From contig JAWBKZ010000006.1 of NCBI GenBank assembly GCA_038831005.1, forward strand, positions 24,875 to 88,874: a stretch of 64,000 bases of DNA. The letters run 5' to 3'. The notes below the pieces were generated by a model. The model was not told where the DNA came from and did not search any database. It worked only from the letters and a program-made list of their open reading frames with translations. Position 1 is the stretch's first letter. Each line of letters starts with the position of its first letter. The translations under genes and the position numbers were made by a program. Source of the DNA: Ignisphaera sp. (GTDB taxonomy: Archaea > Thermoproteota > Thermoprotei_A > Sulfolobales > Ignisphaeraceae). Shown piece by piece: positions 55,627-64,000 of this stretch.

Positions 55627-56136
55627 TTACGTAGTTAAGGAAGATTTTTGAGCATATGGTGAAGTAGGATGAAGATGTAGATTTTCTTCCTCTTCTCTAG
55701 GAACTATATAACCAGGAGAAGTTATACGTCTACCTTTAATAGCTATATGTCCATGTACAATCAGCTGCCTCGCTTGGTATATAGTTTTGGCGAATCCTTT
55801 TTTCCAGACTATTGTCTGTAGACGTCTTTCTAGGATAGACTCTACACCTAGAGCAAGAATATCATTTATATCAATATTCGTATTATCGATTATACCCATA
55901 TTGTAGAGTCTTTTAGCTAACGATCCTAAAGCTTTCCCCCTTTCATCAGGTGATAGAGCTAGTAGTTCTCTTGCTCTATGTCTAATCTTTCTAAGGAAAG
56001 TTTGAGCTATCCAAAGTTCCTTTTTATTTCTTAAACCATATCTATTGACGAGTTCTAGCTCTTGTTCAAGACGTGCTTTTATCCAAGGATGTCCAGAGCT
56101 TTCCCACTTCTTTCTAGGTTTTTTGGGATCACCCAT
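55627..56136 (-). CDS. rps4: Ribosomal protein S4
   Basis: A 169-residue archaeal S4/uS4. The S4 RNA-binding domain is at LERRLQTIVWKKGFAKTIYQARQLIVHGHIAIKGRRITSPGYIV. It follows S13 after 12 nt. Confidence 0.96.
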   Translation of the reverse strand: MGDPKKPRKKWESSGHPWIKARLEQELELVNRYGLRNKKELWIAQTFLRKIRHRARELLALSPDERGKALGSLAKRLYNMGIIDNTNIDINDILALGVESILERRLQTIVWKKGFAKTIYQARQLIVHGHIAIKGRRITSPGYIVPREEEENLHLHPTSPYAQKSSLTT

Positions 56137-56148
56137 CTATTTTACACC

Positions 56149-56622
56149 CTACTTTTGTTGCTGTTGTTGCTTCTTTCTAGCAACACCTACTGTAGGACCT
56201 ATTCTACCTGTGGTGTGAGTTCTCTGACCTCTAACCTTATATCCAAGAGCATGTCTGATACCTCTCCAGCTCTTGATCTTTATCTCTCTATCGATATCCT
56301 GTCTAGCATAGAATATAAGTTCAGAACTGACTAAATGCATATCTTGTCCTGTTTCATAATCCTTCCTCCTATTTAGCATCCAGTTTGGAAAACCAAAACC
56401 GAGGGGATTCTTTACTACTTCTTCTATTTTCTTGACATCCTCATCTGTTAGATAACCTATAAGCGTAGAGGGGCTATAACCTAAAACTCTGCATATACTC
56501 AGGGCCATATTGTAGCCTACTCCTTTAATTCTAGCTAAACCCCAAGCTAACGTCAAATCACCAGGTACATCTGTTTCTGCGATCCTAACTATATGTCTAT
56601 ATCCTGATGATGACATATCCAC
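56149..56622 (-). CDS. rps13: Ribosomal protein S13
   Basis: A 157-residue protein and first gene of the operon. The VRIAETDVPGDLTLAWGLARIKGVGYNMALSIC start, the SWRGIRHALGYKVRGQRTHTTGR motif and a C-terminal poly-Gln run (KKQQQQQK) are visible. The upstream gap has a TATA-like CTTTATAGCTTTTTAA at about 56684-56699, some 60 nt before the start. Confidence 0.96.
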   Translation of the reverse strand: MDMSSSGYRHIVRIAETDVPGDLTLAWGLARIKGVGYNMALSICRVLGYSPSTLIGYLTDEDVKKIEEVVKNPLGFGFPNWMLNRRKDYETGQDMHLVSSELIFYARQDIDREIKIKSWRGIRHALGYKVRGQRTHTTGRIGPTVGVARKKQQQQQK

Positions 56623-56976
56623 ACCATACCCTATATTAAGTCGTATGCTGAAGCATAACCTATCTTTAACTCCTTGCCTAGGTTAAAAAGCTATAAAGAA
56701 AACCACCTTATAAACGTTAAACAGCCTTGAATACTGACACTCTAAAAAGTCATTTCAATATAACATTATGTAGAGACTCGATATGAAGGGGTCACTGGAT
56801 TTAAACTTATGACATTAAAATATATTGTTTAACTTTATTCTACAATAGATTTCTGAACGTTTGTACATATACTATGTTTATTGAAAGGGATAAGATCCCT
56901 CATATATAACAAATCTATCATTAGTAATGTCTATAATACACACAAACTTTACATATGTTTCCTAAATAGCGTTTTT

Positions 56977-57036
56977 GGATTCAGCTGAGACAGGTGTAAT
57001 CATATATCATATGTTTTGGGTTCATCATCACATATG
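56977..57036 (-). ncRNA. Candidate C/D box sRNA (degenerate internal boxes)
   Basis: On the minus strand: C box GTGATGATGA (57031-57022), guide ACCCAAAACAT, an imperfect D' box ATGA (57010-57007), C' box ATGATTA (57003-56997), a 12-nt guide CACCTGTCTCAG, and D box CTGA (56984-56981). The D guide is complementary to TGAGACAGGT, which matches my memory of a highly conserved 23S rRNA segment. It is divergent from the next sRNA, 27 nt away. Confidence 0.55.
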
Positions 57037-57063
57037 TTTTTATATTTCGAGAGCTTATAAAGT

Positions 57064-57122
57064 ATTAGATGATGATACGACGGTCTTCTGAATAATGATG
57101 TGACTTCTCTTCACTGATACTC
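57064..57122 (+). ncRNA. Candidate C/D box sRNA
   Basis: All elements are clear: C box ATGATGA (57069-57075), a 12-nt guide TACGACGGTCTT, D' CTGA (57088-57091), C' box ATGATGT (57095-57101), a 12-nt guide GACTTCTCTTCA, and D CTGA (57114-57117). The D' guide complements AAGACCGTCGT (with G-U at the next base), which abuts the target of the neighbouring minus-strand sRNA in the conserved 23S sequence as I remember it. Confidence 0.78.
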
Positions 57123-57423
57123 TACATGTTTAATTTCTCTAGATAGTTATTTGGTTATATTTATCAATATCTTAAGCTAATGTATATCACAAAATTACGA
57201 CGCTCCCACAAAATTTTCTATTTAATTTTGTGAACTTATTGTATGGTCTAGATAATTGATATTCTTTAGTATAAGTTGATGTAATGTACTTTAAGAACTT
57301 CTAAATTAGGCTAGAAACATCAACAATCTTGAGACAGTTACATATGCATTATTATAATATGTCTAATAAAGAGATCTAGCTTAACATAGCTTAACATTAT
57401 CTAGAATAACTGAGTTTGTTTAT

Positions 57424-57880
57424 TTGTTTGGCGCCGGGGCTGGATTTGAACTCGCGCGAAGTGTTCCTCTACCGGTCCTCAAGATCAGAAAGTGGTTTTG
57501 GAGTTTTTACCCCAATCTTGACAAGTTCATAAACTCTGGGTATCCCCATAATTTACGGAATAATATGGTTTTGGGTGTATTGAGTATAGTTAAGAATGGA
57601 GAGAGCCATGTAATCGAGATGACAAACAAGGAGTATGTAGATTTGATGAAGGAACTCCTCGCTAGCGTACTACGGGAAGTTCATGGGTATCTGGTTAAGG
57701 ACAGGGAGTTGATGGAGGAAACTACGAAGAGTTATGTGAATTACCTCAAGAGATTAGGTGGGAGGAGGTTAGACTACAATCTATACCTCGAGATATCGAA
57801 CAACAAGTGGATAGTGAAAACAGTACGATTGTATATAGATTACTTCGTGAAGGTAGGGAAGATTAACAGGGGAGGAGGTG
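57424..57880 (+). pseudogene. Decayed SSV-type tyrosine integrase fragment overlapping tRNA-Leu piece
   Basis: The frame opens inside the tRNA fragment (reading FGAGAGFELAR) and continues as a core-binding-domain-like region: ETTKSYVNYLKRLGGRRLDYN, then ISNNKWIVKTVRLYIDYFVKVGKI, typical of archaeal integrases. No catalytic Arg, His-x-x-Arg or Tyr follows; the frame runs into unrelated sequence and stops at 58002. The DNA is visibly richer in G+C than its surroundings. The family call comes from motif pattern only. Confidence 0.5.
57429..57482 (-). other. 3' half of tRNA-Leu (GAG), attachment-site remnant
   Basis: On the minus strand the sequence runs from an anticodon loop TTGAGGA (anticodon GAG) through CCGGT, a long variable arm, GCGAG-TTCAAAT-CCAG, CCCCGGC, G and CCA at 57429. 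The 5' anticodon stem does not pair (TGATC against CCGGT) and one T-stem base is missing, so homology stops in the anticodon loop. This is the shape left by integrase crossover in a tRNA gene. Confidence 0.6.
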
Positions 57881-58738
57881 CAAAGGATATTATTCAACAA
57901 GTTCTACAGCATAGTGGAGACTCTCGGCAAGCAGGAGCTCGAGTTGGGGAAGAAAGCTTGCTTGGTCATCCTCCGCAACACAATATTCGACGAGACCATT
58001 AAGAGAGCTTGAGGAGAAATATACGATGGGATCAGCAGGTACATTGGTGCACTACCTCTCTCCGTCGTCCTGGAAAAGGACAAGGATAAGTATAAAAAGA
58101 GAAAAAGGAAGAACATAAAAAGGAAAGGTACTCGCTGGGACGAGGTCATACTGAGGAAACTCATTATGTCCACGGACGATGAGTATGCAAACTTCTTGGA
58201 GTCGCTTGCTAAGAGGTTCATAGAAGAGCTCGTTGTGACCGCCAAGATGATAAAAAAAAAAAAGAAGGTGTATCCAGGGCAAACCAATAGGCAATGCTCC
58301 CGGTAGATGAGGTATATGGTAAGCTTAAGGTTGAGCTGGATCATTACAGAAGTGTCTACACCATGTACGCGTCAAACAACTTGTTGAACATGAACGATGT
58401 GTTGAAGGCTGTGAGGATGTATGAGAACACTACGGTTAAGACACTCAACGAGGTCGGAGTCAGCTCTTCTACCCCTCTATATGTGACTTGGGTCGAGAGC
58501 AAGAAGGTCAGAGATAGTAGTGGTGTTCTTCAACGTTGACCCTCCTGCCAGAGTCCACATACGTTTCCGGCACTTGGGTTTAGGAGAGTTCGGGAGGAGG
58601 GTAGGGAATCAAGGCTCGTCAACCCGAGGGAACACTACGACATATATAACAAGAGTGATGAGGAGGAGAGGTTTATAGAGTGCAAGGGGTTTACCAAACC
58701 GAGGCTCTTGACTTCGAGCTCACGGAGAAGGAGTAAAC
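57855..58738 (+). pseudogene. Frameshifted relic of a protein with DUF3883-like C-terminus
   Basis: Joining frames gives a continuous protein-like sequence: EEVQRILFNKFYSIVETLGKQ, a Lys-rich segment around a poly-A tract at 58251-58262, VDEVYGKLKVELDHYRSVYTMY, IVVVFFNVDPPARVHIRF, and near the end REHYDIYNKSDEEERFIECKG followed by ALDFELTEKE. The last part resembles DUF3883, which sits at the end of SNF2-type helicases and defence proteins. Several stops and frameshifts make it non-functional. It follows the integrase relic, same strand and composition. Confidence 0.45.
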
Positions 58739-59866
58739 GAAATCGCTAGGAGCCTCTAATAGTCATACAGGAATTACCTTTTCTGCTAAACAATCCTGCT
58801 GACTATTGATGTGACTGATGGTACCACTAGTAATAAAATATAGATATTTCCTAAATTATTTAGTCTTGTTTGATTTCGATATTAATAAATACCTTGTTGC
58901 ATCACCTCGTAGAGGTCTCTGAGACTGTGGGATTCTATGTATGAAGCCTCCGAAGAACTTACCAAAGACCTCAAAATCTATGCCTTGGTTGAGTATACTG
59001 AGAAGCTCAACTTATCGTCTCCAATCACGATGCAGTTTACCGCCGATGCTCTTAGCCTCACCGTACATAGTAACGAAGTTCCCGACTTGTACCTCAACCT
59101 AATGTTCACTACTCATTGTTTCAGCTCCGAAGGCTACAGAATTTGCCTCTCGACCAGTCGATGAAAAGTTTGAGAAAGATAGGATCTGTACCTGACCTGG
59201 ATGTTGTAAATTCTCTCTACTGAAGACGAGCCTAGTTGATGGATCCTTGATTGCTAGCATGGCATGGTTCTCGGTTCCAATACCATAGACCAGATAGAGC
59301 AGGCAGTATTGCTCCCCAAGAACCTCTCATCTAAGTTCATACGACTTATATTTAGAGTATATCAACCAGCAATATAAGTATCATGTTCATTGCAATCGTT
59401 ACATGACTGCACTAAATCGGCTTAAGTTACAGGAATGAACTCATATTCATATTAAACTACCCTCATAAGCCGAGTGTTTTTGTAATGCCTTAAAACTCAC
59501 GCTTAACAGTATGACCAAAGTTATTAGCTACTCTAATGCTAGCATATTTAAGTTCTGTAATTATAGAAACTATTTTAGGACTTGCCGAAGATTGCACTAA
59601 AATTATCTAATTCATTGCAAAAGAGACTCTCTCAGAGATGTATCAAAAGTTGTCAACATACTTCTCTAGAAAATACCTCTCTATAATTGCAATCATGTTA
59701 TTCAAGAATGTAAAGGAGACCCATCACAATCCACCCTAAATAATTAATTCTAAAATATAAATTATATAAAATTAATTAACTCAAATTAGCTGTATGATTA
59801 AAAATTAGCTTATTAATAACTAATTTAAGGCGAGTAAAAAAATAGTTTTTATTTTATATCAACATC
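58739..59866. other. Gene-poor region with short decayed frames
   Basis: About 1.1 kb without a supported gene. Between 58880 and 59340 the minus strand reads as broken protein-like pieces (LLYLVYGIGTENHAMLAIKD, then after a stop and shift VGNFVTMYGEAKSIGG), and the plus strand has a weak 75-codon frame; I cannot tell which, if any, is a relic. The final 120 bp before the surface-protein stop are almost pure A+T. Confidence 0.3.
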
Positions 59867-62800
59867 TTATTTCCTCTTAGTTATTAGTAGCACAGGTACC
59901 ACGATCATTACTACAATTGCTAGAGTAACTATGATAAGTAATTGCTGATTACTCCAATCAGAAGGTCTTTCAGGGACTATGGTAGTAATTGTTGTAATAG
60001 TTGATGTTACAGGAGGCAAAGACGTAGTTACTGAGGTTGTAGCTGTGACTGTTGTTACTTTTTCAGTTGTTGTGGTTGTTGAGGTAATGGTTACTGTGGT
60101 AGTTAATGGTGTTGTAGTAACCACGCTACCTATGGGATTTACTATCCTCTCTTCATCGATTATTCCGTTTGACCCTGTATCAACTCTAACTATTAACTGC
60201 CTACTGCTTATGTTACTCCAAGATCTCGGTGATGCTATGATGGTATCATGTGGAGAGATAGTAATTCCTATGTAGCGTGCATTTTGCTGGCCATCCATAC
60301 TGTGAGCAATCAGCTCTACAGAGATATTTAGTGGTTTATCGCCTGAGTTTTTAATCATGAATCCTTCCCCGCTTGAGAAGTCTACGTTAAAGTTGTATTT
60401 AGTGGATTCTACTTCTAGGAATATCTGACGTGCCATATTATTATCTATGATTGATGATGCTATCCTATAACTACCTGATCCATTGTTCTTAATCCTTACT
60501 CTGCTCTGATTTAGAATAAGGTTGACTATTCGTTCAGGGCTTCCAAAGTATTGAAGTGATAAAGACCTATTACTGTTTTTAGAGACTAGTGTAACCGTTC
60601 CATTCTTTGTAGACTTTATATTTAAGTTCAACTCACTTCCTGCCACGAAAACGTATACCGGATTAGCAAGAGGGAGTGGGATAGGCACAAGTATAGCTGT
60701 TTTGCTCATGTCTTCTATACTTGGTGGCGTCATACCATCAAATATGAATACCTTCTTGCCCATAGCGTCGGATACGTTGCTGATTTTAACACCAGCATCA
60801 CCTCCCACGATGATTAATGACGGTGTTCTATTTGATGTATTTGAATCTCCTGAGGTCTCAGCATATCCTAAAGATTTCATATACTCTATGAAGAGTTCGA
60901 AGAGTCCGAAAAATACATCTGATTCAGTCAAAGCAGCACTCTCACCATGAAATAGTGAGGAACCCGTAGCAAAGAGGAAGCCATCAATAACCTCTGTATG
61001 CTCATTATCTAAGTAGAAGGTAAAGTACCATCGACCATCAGACCTACAGCATCTGAAGTCTACGTAACTATTGTCTTGATTTACAGCACTATTAGGTTGG
61101 AATGGCCTGTTAGAATCAAGTACCCAAACCCTCACATGGTTAGCACTTATTTCCTCAACCCTATATACGAGTACTGTGTGGCTACTTCTAATATCATCAG
61201 AGGAGAACATAAACAGTAGTGGTACATCATTCCACTTTTGAGTTTCCGGCATACGTTCCCATTGTCTAAGCTCGTTTAAAGTCTCTAGTATTATGTCCTC
61301 ACCTGCTAACCACCTGACTAGCGCTCTAGTACCGCGCCTCAAATTTCTTTCATCAAGCGACCACATATACTGGTAAGTTAAATACGTGTCCAGATCCATG
61401 ATGTTCGAACTGAAGCTATCTGATGGCGGATCTTCAAGCATAATCACTATGAAGTTTTTATCTAGGGTGAAGGGTTGGGGCCAGTGATTTAGCGATGAAC
61501 ATCCTGGAATAGCATAGAGCCTAACTGACTGAGGAGTTTCTCTAAATTTTTGACTTACTAACGCATGTGCCGAACATCTACCCTCTTCGCACATCTCCTT
61601 AAACACGTAATTGTAGAGAGCATCTGAGGCCCAATCATGCCATAATTTCCAACATTTGAAAATACATAAAAAGTCCCAAACAGCATCCTCACCCCAGAAG
61701 TCCTCCCACATTTCCCAGTTAATGTGCGAACATGGCGTATTCTGGAAGTGGAAGCTTCTTAGGTATACCGGATAGGTTGTTGAGTCATGTATCCAGAGGG
61801 AGTATGTGCGTTCAATTCTCTGTTGAGTGCCAGTTGTTATACTGAGTTTGATACTTCCTCTCACAGCCTTAGTATTTGTGTTACTGAAGATAGTGCTCCT
61901 AGGTATTGAGAAGATTATAGCAGGATTGCCAAAGATAGTTCCATCAGTGTCTATACTACTCAAGGGTAATCTATACGTACCTCTCGTCCCGTCAGGTCTA
62001 GTCCATGAAACTTCTATTTCGACCATAGCGTTCCTTGCTTCATACATATTCACATCAATAGTCCAGGTGACAGACGTCACTAGTGCTAATGGAGTGTATT
62101 GTATACCTACAGGTAGGTCTGTGAATATAAATGCTTCTGATGCACCTAATTCTGCTTTCGTCTTACAATCGCTATAGAGTACTCCTTGGAGTGGAATAAC
62201 CTCATTTCCTATATCATACAGGTATATCCAGACACCCTTCTGAGACTGCATGCCAGCGTTTTCAACAATTATTGTGAGCATTAATGATGTATCCCTACAG
62301 TCTCTTGGCACATTTATAACTAACTGGTCGTAAAGCTCTCGGTACGATACAGTAGCACCGCAACCTTGAATACTGAACGTATAGTGCATTGGTATTCCAC
62401 CAACAATCCCACTGCTTACAGCTGGCCATATCCTACTAGTGACGCTATGCAGAGTATATGTTTGCTGTCCCTTAGGGAGGAAGTAGGTGTTAGGACCTAA
62501 TATGTTTGGAGCACCACCTATGAGTATGGTTTTCCTGTTGTTTATGTCAACTGTTTCATTAATCCTCACTACTCTACCTTCAATGGTAAATTCCAGAGTT
62601 ACTAGGTCTACCCAGACGTGGAACCTAGCATAACGTATTACCCGGAGATCAGGATCTCGACTATTTCTTATTAAGTCAAATACATTTGGCACGCTAAAAT
62701 TTCTTTCCTCTCCACTACTCATACTATTTAATTGTATTGAGGTTAATTCGACTACACGCCCCGACCATAATATCCCTTGATCAACAGTCATATCACCCTT

Positions 62801-63841
62801 CTCAATCCCTATATGCACTCTCGTAGGTGGTGAGGTTAAACAACCCAAGTTCCGTACATTAAAACGTATAGTTCCATTACTTTGTGAACTTAGCTCTTGG
62901 TTGTAGAGGTCTAGGTCTATTTGTGGGAGATCCCAATTCCTGTACGTGAATGTCCATCTTCTCTCATTGTTAAATTCGCTTGACTCTGTTATAAGATCAC
63001 CATAATCTAACTGGACGTTCACCGTGTAACTATTTCCAGGAACACCTATGAAGAGCCCGGTACTTATACTAACGCTTTCCCCAGCCGCAAGTGGAGGTAT
63101 TAATGACTCCCGTACATATGTAGTGCCACTAGTACTGGTTATTGTGAAACGTGCTCTCGTACCTCTATTAGTGGATGCTTGACCTATGTTCTTAATATAT
63201 ACTATGAGGCCCTCGCACCCTGAGTAAGTTATACTTTGTAAGTAATGAGGATCGAAAGTTAGGTCTGGTAGCAGTTGCGGAGTAGTTGTTGAAGTGGAGG
63301 TAGATATTCCCTCAAAGACCTCCACTTTACATGTAATCCATGGCTGCTGAGACTTCACCAGCTCCATACCATATTCAGTTCCGTTATAATATTCAAATGC
63401 TGGCCAGAAGGTCCAAATCCCCTTCTGAGTAAGGACTATCTCCTTACGATATCTTATGATGTTGCCGGTACTTATTACAACACCCCTAAACGACCTATCC
63501 TCGAACTCCGTCATCGTATTGTTAGGTAATATAGCGCCTACAAAGATTTTGTTAAGCCTTATCTGCTTAACAGTACCAACATATCTGAGAACGAATGAGA
63601 CCACTACAAAGTCTCCAACATGCAAGTCTTTAGGTCCAGAGACATTATAACTTAGGAGTTGCATGCCATACATCTCCTCCCTATCGTTATAACTACAAAG
63701 TAATACCATTATCTCACTACTTATTGGGATTATTCCAGCTATACTGTTTGTGATCACTAGTAATGTAATTATTAGTACTATGTAGTTAGTCTTCCGTTTA
63801 GAAGAGTTACGGGTTACATTAAACCAAATCCTGATAGATAT
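59867..63841 (-). CDS. Large anchored surface protein with CARDB and cysteine-peptidase-like regions (probable AUA start)
   Basis: An exported protein of about 1324 residues. The signal peptide KRKTNYIVLIITLLVITNSIAG starts upstream of GTG 63757; in frame the only start-like codon after GGTGAG (63853-63848) is ATA at 63841-63839. Numbered from GTG 63757: a CARDB domain at about 166-270; beta-rich domains; a Cys/Trp-rich segment with GRCSAHA (Cys728), SSHTVLVY (His860) and VLDSNRP (Asp881, Asn883) that resembles a papain-like/C39-type peptidase triad; a Thr-rich stalk near 1210-1260; and a C-terminal membrane helix ending ITKRK. It sits next to the decayed island and upstream repeats. Function is unknown; surface proteolysis is inference. 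Confidence 0.75.
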   Translation of the reverse strand: MSIRIWFNVTRNSSKRKTNYIVLIITLLVITNSIAGIIPISSEIMVLLCSYNDREEMYGMQLLSYNVSGPKDLHVGDFVVVSFVLRYVGTVKQIRLNKIFVGAILPNNTMTEFEDRSFRGVVISTGNIIRYRKEIVLTQKGIWTFWPAFEYYNGTEYGMELVKSQQPWITCKVEVFEGISTSTSTTTPQLLPDLTFDPHYLQSITYSGCEGLIVYIKNIGQASTNRGTRARFTITSTSGTTYVRESLIPPLAAGESVSISTGLFIGVPGNSYTVNVQLDYGDLITESSEFNNERRWTFTYRNWDLPQIDLDLYNQELSSQSNGTIRFNVRNLGCLTSPPTRVHIGIEKGDMTVDQGILWSGRVVELTSIQLNSMSSGEERNFSVPNVFDLIRNSRDPDLRVIRYARFHVWVDLVTLEFTIEGRVVRINETVDINNRKTILIGGAPNILGPNTYFLPKGQQTYTLHSVTSRIWPAVSSGIVGGIPMHYTFSIQGCGATVSYRELYDQLVINVPRDCRDTSLMLTIIVENAGMQSQKGVWIYLYDIGNEVIPLQGVLYSDCKTKAELGASEAFIFTDLPVGIQYTPLALVTSVTWTIDVNMYEARNAMVEIEVSWTRPDGTRGTYRLPLSSIDTDGTIFGNPAIIFSIPRSTIFSNTNTKAVRGSIKLSITTGTQQRIERTYSLWIHDSTTYPVYLRSFHFQNTPCSHINWEMWEDFWGEDAVWDFLCIFKCWKLWHDWASDALYNYVFKEMCEEGRCSAHALVSQKFRETPQSVRLYAIPGCSSLNHWPQPFTLDKNFIVIMLEDPPSDSFSSNIMDLDTYLTYQYMWSLDERNLRRGTRALVRWLAGEDIILETLNELRQWERMPETQKWNDVPLLFMFSSDDIRSSHTVLVYRVEEISANHVRVWVLDSNRPFQPNSAVNQDNSYVDFRCCRSDGRWYFTFYLDNEHTEVIDGFLFATGSSLFHGESAALTESDVFFGLFELFIEYMKSLGYAETSGDSNTSNRTPSLIIVGGDAGVKISNVSDAMGKKVFIFDGMTPPSIEDMSKTAILVPIPLPLANPVYVFVAGSELNLNIKSTKNGTVTLVSKNSNRSLSLQYFGSPERIVNLILNQSRVRIKNNGSGSYRIASSIIDNNMARQIFLEVESTKYNFNVDFSSGEGFMIKNSGDKPLNISVELIAHSMDGQQNARYIGITISPHDTIIASPRSWSNISSRQLIVRVDTGSNGIIDEERIVNPIGSVVTTTPLTTTVTITSTTTTTEKVTTVTATTSVTTSLPPVTSTITTITTIVPERPSDWSNQQLLIIVTLAIVVMIVVPVLLITKRK

Positions 63842-63875
63842 ACTTTCCTCACCTTAGTTAATTTCCCTACATTAG

Positions 63876-64000
63876 TTAGTAGGAGATTAAGCAAGCTTAA
63901 TTACAGTCTCTTGCTTAATCTCTCTACCGGTTAGTAGGAGATTAAGCAAGCTTAATTACAGTCTCTTGCTTAATCTCTCTACCGGTTAGTAGGAGATTAA
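63876..64000. repeat. 55-bp tandem repeat with hairpin, continuing past the window
   Basis: Two identical 55-bp units (63876-63930 and 63931-63985) and the first 15 bases of a third. Each unit contains a perfect 13-bp inverted repeat, GAGATTAAGCAAG and its complement, around a 14-nt loop, extended by GTAG/CTAC across one bulged base. There are no variable spacers. The array ends 35 bp upstream of the inferred AUA of the surface-protein gene. Confidence 0.9.

Noticed and set aside
58937..59164. A 75-codon plus-strand gene
   Set aside because: No start signal, no recognisable pattern and a competing protein-like reading on the other strand; left as part of the gene-poor region.
59979..60275. 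Val-rich plus-strand frame of 98 codons
   Set aside because: Antisense of the Thr-rich stalk of the surface protein.
63876..64000. CRISPR array at the right edge
   Set aside because: The units are identical over the whole 55 bp, so there are no variable spacers. It is a hairpin tandem repeat.

Overview
The window looks like a piece of a hyperthermophilic crenarchaeal chromosome, close to Desulfurococcales/Ignisphaera. The DNA is A+T-rich. It carries reverse gyrase, two Alba proteins, a large primase subunit with Fe-S cysteines, PCNA, and a full archaeal set of translation and RNA polymerase genes. Shine-Dalgarno sites have the archaeal GGTG type, usually 5-8 nt before the start. The species name is an inference from gene content only.

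Layout. 1-9.6 kb: GatE (cut by the window edge), wybutosine enzyme Taw3, a PhoH-KH ATPase, a degenerate amidohydrolase, PriL with an unknown partner gene, PCNA, and a type IA topoisomerase. 9.6-15.3 kb: signal peptidase, a zinc-ribbon protein, enolase, a DRG-type GTPase and small conserved hypotheticals. 15.3-22.8 kb: Spt4, S24e, S27ae, three KEOPS subunits (Kae1, Bud32, Pcc1), an XTP pyrophosphatase, S15, a Cdc45/RecJ-like protein, S3Ae, a GlmU-like sugar nucleotidylyltransferase and tRNA-Gly. 23-30 kb: a VWA protein, MscS with DUF432, and the preQ0 genes queD-queE-queC. 30-34.2 kb: a 1365-residue secreted two-enzyme glycosidase. 34.7-39.3 kb: tRNA-Glu, then reverse gyrase between two alba genes. 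39.4-48.4 kb: Rpo7, PIN, aIF2-gamma, S6e, aIF5B, L24e, S28e, L7Ae and GltX. 48.4-51.3 kb: isoprenoid genes (prenyl synthase, type 2 IPP isomerase, isopentenyl phosphate kinase). 51.3-56.6 kb: the S2-Rpo10-S9-L13-L18e-Rpo3-S11-S4-S13 operon. 56.6-64 kb is accessory DNA: two C/D box sRNAs, a 3' half of tRNA-Leu(GAG) fused to an integrase relic, a decayed gene ending in a DUF3883-like domain, a large anchored surface protein with CARDB and cysteine-peptidase-like segments, and a 55-bp hairpin tandem repeat that runs off the window.

How the genes connect. GltX and GatE fit the indirect Gln-tRNA route. Kae1-Bud32-Pcc1, Taw3 and QueC/D/E give three tRNA modification pathways. PriL, PCNA, the Cdc45-like protein, topoisomerase and reverse gyrase cover replication and DNA topology. 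L7Ae is the protein that would bind the four C/D box sRNAs proposed here.

The most interesting signals are: three genes whose conserved N-termini extend past any AUG/GUG/UUG to an AUA or CUG codon lying 7-8 nt after a GGTG site (queE, the surface protein, isopentenyl phosphate kinase); two divergent C/D box sRNAs whose guides appear to match neighbouring stretches of one conserved 23S rRNA segment; and the decayed tRNA-Leu island next to a surface protein with a possible unrecognised peptidase domain.
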